In this document: piece after piece, positions 5,230 through 10,052 of the stretch
Numbering within the stretch: position 1 is the first letter of the stretch
How the letters are laid out: every line of letters begins with the position of its first letter
Assembly: GCA_964644025.1 (NCBI GenBank)
Contig: CAZXVW010000159.1
Span: forward strand, 1-10,052
Length of the DNA stretch: 10,052 nucleotides
Reading direction: 5' to 3'
Source of the DNA: CAZXVW01 sp964644025
GTDB taxonomy: Bacteria; Acidobacteriota; Terriglobia; Bryobacterales; Bryobacteraceae
The notes under the pieces: generated by a model
Databases searched by the model: none
What the model was told of the DNA's origin: nothing
What the model saw: the letters and a program-made list of their open reading frames with translations, nothing else
Made by a program: the position numbers and the translations under genes

Positions 5230-8200
5230 TCAGAAGACTATCTGCAAGCCGAGCTGGATGTAGCGGCCGCTCGTGGCGCTGCTGATCCGCCCGAAGCTCG
5301 CATGCCCGAGGTTGCGGTTCGGCACACCGAAGTCCGGGTGGTTGAATGCGTTGAAGAACTCCGCCGAGAACTTCAGGTAGATCTGCTCGTTGAAGTAGAA
5401 GCGCTTGTTGAGCGAGAAATCGAAGTTGATGCGTCCATCGGCCCGTACGACACCCCGGCCCGAGTTACCGAAAGTGTAATCCGGCGGCCGCTCAAAGGCA
5501 TCCAGATTGAACCAGCGCTCGACGGTCCGCTCCCCGGTCGGCAGGTTCGGGTCGCCGACAATGTTAGCTCGTGGCGTCCCGGCGGGATAATTGATCTTGG
5601 GACTCTGGACCCGTACCCCGAACGGTCCGCCGCTTTGCAAAACAGCAATCGTGCCGATGGTCCATCCGCCGATGAGGTGCGACAGCGGCCCGCCGGTCAC
5701 CCACGTGCGGTTCCTTCCGAACGGCAGGTCATAGACCGAACTCAGGGTGAACCGATGGACGATGTCGATCGCATTCGGGCCTTTGTCCAGCTTCCGGTTG
5801 TAATAGTCCATGTACAGCGCGTTGTCGCCGACAGCGCCGGAGTTGGCATAGTCGATGTTGCCGATGTTGCGCGACCAGGTGTAAGTGGTCAGGAAACTCA
5901 GTCCATGGGAGAACCGTTTCTGCAGTTTGATCACCCCGGCATGGTAGTTCGAGACTCCGAGTGTCGGCAGATTGATCTGAACGTTATTGAACTGCGGGAA
6001 CGGCCGCAACGGCTGCTTGTTACCCGGCCCCATCAGTTCCACCGGCAGGCAGTTGATCTGCAGGTCGGAGTTGGGCATTTTCCGGGAAAGGTTTCCCATA
6101 TACGTCAGATCCACCAGCATGTTGCCCGGTAACTCGCGCTGAATGCCGAAGTTGAACTGCATCGAGTAGCCGGTCTTCCGGTTCCACTCGTAGAACTCCA
6201 GGCTCTGCTTGGGCTTCTTGCCAACGGGGACAGCGCCAAAGCCATCGCCGAGCTCCGGCTTGGTTAGCTCCACCCCTTGCGGCCCGTTCTGCATGTAGAA
6301 AGCGGGCGTCGCTCCTTGATCTTGCGTGGAATCCGAGGCCGAGCGCTGAAAGCCGAGAGCTGCCGATGCGGGAGCGCCGTGAGCGAACGGGTGGGCGTAG
6401 AAAACGCCATAGCCGCCGCGCACCACCCACTTCTGGCTGCCCATCGGTTTCCAGGCAAACCCGATGCGCGGGCCGAAGTTGTTCCAATCCGTATCGTACG
6501 GGTTGGTGCGGAATCCGTTGACGCCGCCGAACTTGACCACCCCGGGCGTGCCGGAGACCGGGTTGATCTGGTGCAAATCAAAGCTGTTGAACCGCAGGTT
6601 CCGGTCGGTGATCGGGGTATCGGTCTCCCACCGCATGCCGAGGTTCAAGGTGAAATCGCGCGTCACTCTCCAGTCATCTTGCACGAAGCCCGCCAGGTAC
6701 CAGTTATACCTGTCCAGGGCTTCCTGATCCTGTAAGCGGAAACTGTTGACAAAGCCCAGCAGGAACGAGCCAAGGGCATAACCAGTCTTGCCCACGGCAG
6801 GGATTCCGGTGCCCGAGTCAGCGAAATTGTACTGACCCGAGATGATCGGGCGGTTCACTTCGTAATTCCAGCTCTGGCGCGCCTGCCAGCCGAATTTCAG
6901 CACGTGGTCGCCCTTGATCCAGGTCCAGTTATTCACCCACTGGTGCTGGCCGATGGGGAACTGGGCGCGCTCACCACTATTTCCCAGGTTACTGAACCCT
7001 GTGACGCGGATCGCGGGAAAGGCGCCGCCGGGCACCCCCTTCATCCCGAGATCTTCGACGATCGTGGTGCCGAGACCGCCGGATATCGAATGGTGTTTCC
7101 GGGTGCCATAGGTATAGCGCACGTCCATCAGCAAGGTGGGTGTCCAGTTGTGTGTGTCGGCGAACAGCAGCGTGTGCTGCGGAGAATTGTTGCCTATTCT
7201 TGATGGTTCGGCAATTTTGTCTGGGTAGACGGAGCCATTTCTGTTATTGTTTGCCCCATAGATGTAACGGAAAAAGAAATGGTTCTTGTTGGTCAACATG
7301 TGGTCGACTCTGGCCACGACGGCCTCTCTCGGTTGCAGGTTCGTCTTGTTGCCCGCAAAGTTCTGGGCCCCGGCGATGTTTACAGCCGGCCTGTTCGGCC
7401 GCGGGTAGTAGTCGAGGAGCTGCTTGGTAACGCGGTCGAACCGCGATGACGGTATCACATTCCCAGGGAACGGAGTGCGGGTGATCGTCCCATCCGGTTG
7501 GGTCGCATTCGTCGCCGGGTCGTACAAGGTGATGAGTTTCCCCTTGGTGTCATAGGTCTGAGAGAAGTCTCCCTGCCGTTGGAGATCCGAGGGCACCGTC
7601 AGAATCTGGGTTGCCCCGATCGAGTGCTTGGTTTTCTCGACGGCGACGAAAAAGTGGGTTCGGTTCTTGATGATGGGTCCGCCCACGGCTCCGCCAAACA
7701 GGTGATAGCGGCGAACGGTCTTCTGCTTTTTCCCGTCCTTGATGGGAGCGAAGAAACCGGCGGCATCGAGTTTGTCGTTGCGGAAGTACTCGTAGGCGCT
7801 CCCGTGAAATTCATTGGTGCCGGATTTGGTGGAGGCGACGATGACGCCGCTCGCTGAACCGCCATACTCAGCCGCGTAGGAGTTCTCCACGATGCGGAAT
7901 TCACGAACGGCAGTCACTGGAGGATCGGTGCGCGACTGGCCGACCCCCAGGCGCATGTTCTGCAAGGTTCCGCCGTCGAAGATATAAGCCTGATTGCGCG
8001 AGCGGCCGCCGGCGAGGCTGAACTTCGCTCGGTGTCCCCCCTGGAGGAAAACTACCGCCCCGGACAGCGCAACCAGGTTCAAGGAACGGCGGTCCGTCAG
8101 GGGCATTTCCTGCATTACCCGCTGTTCCATCATCTGGCTGACCGTGCTGGTCGTGCTCTCCAGCAGCGGTGCCTCACCGGTCACGGTCACCGTCTCCGTG

Positions 8201-8553
8201 ACTGCCCCGAGTTCCATCCCGATATTGAGTTCGAGCACCTGGGCTGTTTCCAGCTTGATGCCTGATCTCTTGAACGTCTTAAACCCTTGCAGGGTAGCCG
8301 AGATGGTGTAAGTCCCCGGTTGCAGGGCGGCAAATGTGTACATCCCGGACTCGTTGGTCTGCGTGGTGGTGCTGACGCCCGTCTCCTGGTTGAGCGCGAC
8401 CACATCCACGGCCGGTATCACGGCGCCATCCGGGTCGGTGACCCGGCCAGTGATCCGGCCCAGGGAAGTTTGCGCGAGCGCAAACGAAGAAAGAATCACG
8501 GCCAGTCCCACAGCAATGAGAACCGGCCGGGCTCCCATGATGAACTTTCCCAT
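5230..8553 (-). CDS. TonB-dependent outer-membrane receptor, Oar-like, with carboxypeptidase-regulatory-like domain
   Basis: Outer-membrane beta-barrel protein of 1107 residues. Residues 1-27 form a signal peptide, with a hydrophobic core about 10-25 and likely cleavage in ALA|QTS. Residues about 32-112 are a carboxypeptidase-regulatory-like beta-sandwich (GRITGRVTDPDGAVIPAV; GMYTFAALQPGTYTISA). A plug domain follows at about 117-245, with VTVTGEAPLLE, AYIFDGG and the AEYGGSASGVIVASTKSGTN signature. The remainder is a large barrel ending in LGLQIVF, whose terminal phenylalanine fits the BAM sorting signal. This is the Oar-like receptor type that is expanded in Acidobacteriota. I see no clear TonB box, and the substrate cannot be told from sequence. 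ATG 8553 has AGGAG 6 nt upstream, so the start is firm. No neighbouring SusD-like gene or glycosidase is attached. A strong promoter and a structured leader lie directly upstream. Confidence 0.95.
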   Translation of the reverse strand: MGKFIMGARPVLIAVGLAVILSSFALAQTSLGRITGRVTDPDGAVIPAVDVVALNQETGVSTTTQTNESGMYTFAALQPGTYTISATLQGFKTFKRSGIKLETAQVLELNIGMELGAVTETVTVTGEAPLLESTTSTVSQMMEQRVMQEMPLTDRRSLNLVALSGAVVFLQGGHRAKFSLAGGRSRNQAYIFDGGTLQNMRLGVGQSRTDPPVTAVREFRIVENSYAAEYGGSASGVIVASTKSGTNEFHGSAYEYFRNDKLDAAGFFAPIKDGKKQKTVRRYHLFGGAVGGPIIKNRTHFFVAVEKTKHSIGATQILTVPSDLQRQGDFSQTYDTKGKLITLYDPATNATQPDGTITRTPFPGNVIPSSRFDRVTKQLLDYYPRPNRPAVNIAGAQNFAGNKTNLQPREAVVARVDHMLTNKNHFFFRYIYGANNNRNGSVYPDKIAEPSRIGNNSPQHTLLFADTHNWTPTLLMDVRYTYGTRKHHSISGGLGTTIVEDLGMKGVPGGAFPAIRVTGFSNLGNSGERAQFPIGQHQWVNNWTWIKGDHVLKFGWQARQSWNYEVNRPIISGQYNFADSGTGIPAVGKTGYALGSFLLGFVNSFRLQDQEALDRYNWYLAGFVQDDWRVTRDFTLNLGMRWETDTPITDRNLRFNSFDLHQINPVSGTPGVVKFGGVNGFRTNPYDTDWNNFGPRIGFAWKPMGSQKWVVRGGYGVFYAHPFAHGAPASAALGFQRSASDSTQDQGATPAFYMQNGPQGVELTKPELGDGFGAVPVGKKPKQSLEFYEWNRKTGYSMQFNFGIQRELPGNMLVDLTYMGNLSRKMPNSDLQINCLPVELMGPGNKQPLRPFPQFNNVQINLPTLGVSNYHAGVIKLQKRFSHGLSFLTTYTWSRNIGNIDYANSGAVGDNALYMDYYNRKLDKGPNAIDIVHRFTLSSVYDLPFGRNRTWVTGGPLSHLIGGWTIGTIAVLQSGGPFGVRVQSPKINYPAGTPRANIVGDPNLPTGERTVERWFNLDAFERPPDYTFGNSGRGVVRADGRINFDFSLNKRFYFNEQIYLKFSAEFFNAFNHPDFGVPNRNLGHASFGRISSATSGRYIQLGLQIVF

Positions 8554-8677
8554 GTTTGTCTCCTGTTGTAAGTTATTCTTCTCGCCAACACGATTGCGAG
8601 CGGGCGGAGAAACAGCGCCACAAGTGGAATGACCTTGAATTCGTTGAAGCGAACGCGAGCCTGCGTGTTCTAAACTT

Positions 8678-8744
8678 GCTTTGTCTCACGCCCGAGTCTC
8701 CCTACGGGACACTGAGACAAGGCGGCCTACGATCCCCGCCTTGT
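8678..8744 (-). promoter_or_regulatory. Structured 5' leader of the receptor gene: two overlapping stem-loops
   Basis: In minus-strand orientation the predicted transcript begins with ACAAGGCGG (8744-8736), a 10-nt loop, and CCGCCTTGT (8725-8717), a perfect 9-bp stem. The last four bases of that stem are also the first of TTGTCTCA (8720-8713), which pairs perfectly with TGAGACAA (8688-8681) across a 24-nt loop. With one mismatch this second stem extends to 11 positions (8723 to 8678). Inside its loop, TCCC and GGGA pair around GTA. The two large stems share bases and cannot both form fully, as in attenuators and riboswitch-like leaders. The leader then runs about 125 nt more to the start codon, including a small hairpin CTCGC/GCGAG (8600-8581). 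It is not recognised as cobalamin, TPP or another common class. Confidence 0.6.
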
Positions 8745-8751
8745 GCAGGCC

Positions 8752-8780
8752 ATTATATGGTCCGGGCCGCTGGGCGTCAA
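8752..8780 (-). promoter_or_regulatory. Strong sigma-70-type promoter of the receptor gene
   Basis: On the minus strand TTGACG (8780-8775) and a perfect TATAAT (8757-8752) are separated by exactly 17 bp. The start point expected about 7 nt downstream is 8744-8745, the very first base of the leader hairpin. This gives a 5' leader of about 190 nt before the ATG at 8553. TGAGAC occurs just upstream of the -35 (8787-8782) and again in the leader stem (8688-8683), which might be a repeated protein site. Confidence 0.8.
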
Positions 8781-9226
8781 GGTCTCATTCGGCTGAATAT
8801 CAATCCTCGTTAGAAATGTCCCTTTCCTTCTCTTTTGTCCGGGCCTCCGCCCGGGCCCAGGCGGGTGACACCGAAGGCGGAACGCGAAGTAGGTAGTCAC
8901 CAGCCATTGCAAATCCGGAACCCTCTTCCCAGCTTCGCGATGCGCTTCATCCGCCGGAACCTTTCCCTTCGCACCGTGCTAAAACCAGAAACGGGTGCTG
9001 CACGGCGCCGCGGAACTTTTCACCTCCGGAACTGAACCAACGGCGCCCGGCACGCCGGGGGCCACTGCCTCCCGGCCAGGCCAGGGCGCGGATTGCGCCG
9101 GCCATCGTTATTTGAAAACTGAATATCGCCGCGCTCCGGGTCGCCGCACCACTGCCGGCGAAATAGGGTTCTTGCGACGAAAAAAAGTGACGATTCGAAC
9201 CCAATTTCACGCAACCAGCTACCGTA
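8781..9226. other. Gene-poor region between the hydrolase gene and the receptor promoter
   Basis: I see no supportable gene in these 446 bp. Open frames present on either strand are short and rich in arginine, proline and serine, with no recognisable domain. It contains a near-perfect 18-bp palindrome at 8847-8864 (one mismatch pair) without a T-run, and a possible weak terminator of the hydrolase gene near 9180-9210. Confidence 0.55.
9180..9210 (-). terminator. Weak terminator candidate after the hydrolase gene
   Basis: On the minus strand, starting 17 bp after the stop, GTGA (9210-9207) can pair with TCAC (9190-9187), with an additional ATT/AAT pairing inside the loop. Seven T residues follow (9186-9180). 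The T-run is good but the stem is short and imperfect. Confidence 0.35.
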
Positions 9227-10052
9227 TCAACAAGATAGCTTGTGGAAATCAGGATCGCTCAGCACCGTCTCGGCCGGCCAGAAACGCCACACCCCGTCAC
9301 GGTCTTCCCTCCGCGCCCGGCCTTCCACTTCCAGGCGTCTCAGGTGGCTGGCCGCTTCCCCCACGGCAAACCACTTCGACATCGGCGGGAAGCCTTTCCA
9401 GGAATCGGCAATGATGTCCCAGCTCATCTGGGCGGCCACCTGGTAGATCGTTTGCGGACCGGCGGCCAAAATGTTGAGAATCTCCTCCAGCCGCTCCTGG
9501 TGGTGTTGCTTGAGTTCTTCGATCCGGCGGCGGCAGTCACGAATCACGCCCCGGTGTCCAGGCAGAACCAGCTCCACCTCGAGCCGGGCCACCTTGTCCA
9601 GACTCGCCAGGTAATCACCCAGAGGGTCCGACTCTTCCTCCCACAACGTGATGTTCGGCGTGATGTCACCCAGAATGTGATCCCCGGACAACAGCAGCTT
9701 CCGGTGCGGCTCATACAGGCAGAAGTGGCCGGTGGTGTGTCCGGGAGTGGCCAGGCACTCGAAACGGTACTCTCCGATCTCCAGCAACTGGCCGTCGCTC
9801 ACGAAGGTGAACGGCGGGTACCGCGGCGGAATGTAGTTCAGGCCGGGATGCCGCCGCACCGAAGCCTCGATTTCGCTTTCCGGATACCCGGCTTTGCGGG
9901 CCCGCTCAACCAGCATTTCCAGAAACACGCCCGGGCTGGAAATCGACTCGAGCAGTTCCGCGTCCGGCCGGCTGAAATACACCACCGCGTCCCTGGATGC
10001 CAGCGACGTCACCAGCCCGATGTGATCCGCGTGAAGGTGCGTGATGAAGAAA
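9227..10052 (-). CDS. Metallo-beta-lactamase-fold hydrolase with C-terminal winged-helix-like region (5' end outside window)
   Basis: Probably a cytosolic zinc-dependent hydrolase; 274 residues are visible and the N-terminus lies beyond the right edge. The first in-window residues are FFITHLHADHIGLV, so the HxHxDH zinc motif is at 10022-10039. A GTG at 10012 therefore cannot be the real start, because it would remove this motif. The other expected ligands are present, counting from the first in-window residue: H105 in ATPGHTTGH, D124 in LLSGDHILGD and H166 in VLPGHRG. Residues about 190-255 (LAAGPQTIYQVAAQ, then GEAASHLRRLEVEGRARRE) look like the winged-helix tail of LACTB2-like proteins. The substrate is not shown by the sequence; relatives include glyoxalase II-like enzymes and the nuclease LACTB2. 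The gene is separated from the receptor gene by over 600 bp and looks independently transcribed. Confidence 0.9.
   Translation of the reverse strand, partial: FFITHLHADHIGLVTSLASRDAVVYFSRPDAELLESISSPGVFLEMLVERARKAGYPESEIEASVRRHPGLNYIPPRYPPFTFVSDGQLLEIGEYRFECLATPGHTTGHFCLYEPHRKLLLSGDHILGDITPNITLWEEESDPLGDYLASLDKVARLEVELVLPGHRGVIRDCRRRIEELKQHHQERLEEILNILAAGPQTIYQVAAQMSWDIIADSWKGFPPMSKWFAVGEAASHLRRLEVEGRARREDRDGVWRFWPAETVLSDPDFHKLSC

Noticed and set aside
5302..6132. Plus-strand open frame of 276 codons inside the receptor gene.
   Set aside because: It is the antisense of the receptor barrel; the charged, valine/arginine-rich translation mirrors the codon use of the real gene and shows no domain.
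8554..8744. Cobalamin riboswitch ahead of the TonB-dependent receptor.
   Set aside because: The leader has a suitable length, but the conserved B12 box and core are not found, and the receptor is Oar-like rather than BtuB-like.
8847..8864. Near-perfect 18-bp GC-rich palindrome considered as a terminator.
   Set aside because: No T-run follows on either strand, and it lies more than 350 bp past the stop of the hydrolase gene.
9187..9210. GATTCGAACCC on the plus strand looks like the T-arm of a minus-strand tRNA.
   Set aside because: The flanking bases do not pair as a T-stem and no acceptor, D or anticodon arm can be found nearby.

Overview
The window looks like a GC-rich acidobacterial chromosome segment, most likely from the Bryobacterales/Solibacter side of Acidobacteriota. 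This is inferred from the very large Oar-type TonB-dependent receptor with an N-terminal carboxypeptidase-regulatory-like domain, a VIT/VWA gene paired with a MerR-like regulator, a PEP-CTERM-like sorting-signal fragment, and long GC-rich intergenic stretches. No rRNA, tRNA, CRISPR array, complete insertion sequence or integrase was seen, and there is no clear sign of a recent mobile element.

Layout, left to right. (1) 1-435 (+) is the 3' end of a gene cut by the window edge, probably a glycoside-hydrolase-like protein, closed by a good intrinsic terminator at 504-534. (2) 595-3421 (+) is a two-gene operon: a small MerR-type regulator overlaps the start of a long VIT + VWA protein with an intact metal-ion-dependent adhesion site (MIDAS) and no signal peptide. 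A dyad overlaps the likely promoter of the regulator. (3) 3422-3956 has no convincing intact gene. It holds a PEP-CTERM-like signal on the minus strand that runs into the end of the VIT/VWA gene, and a perfect 7-bp hairpin. (4) 3957-4526 (-) is a manganese exporter of the MntP family with two perfect palindromes just upstream. (5) 4527-5229 is a 700-bp gene-poor stretch. (6) 5230-8553 (-) is the 1107-residue TonB-dependent outer-membrane receptor. It has a near-consensus promoter (8752-8780) and a leader of about 190 nt that begins with two strong, mutually exclusive stem-loops. (7) 8781-9226 is another gene-poor stretch. (8) 9227 to the right edge (-) is a metallo-beta-lactamase-fold hydrolase with a C-terminal winged-helix-like region. 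Its HxHxDH motif lies at the window edge, so the gene continues outside.

Apart from the MerR-VIT/VWA operon, the genes look like separate transcription units with unrelated jobs: metal export, outer-membrane uptake or scaffold, and cytosolic hydrolase. The parts most worth a second look are the structured leader of the receptor gene and the overlapping MerR-VIT/VWA pair.
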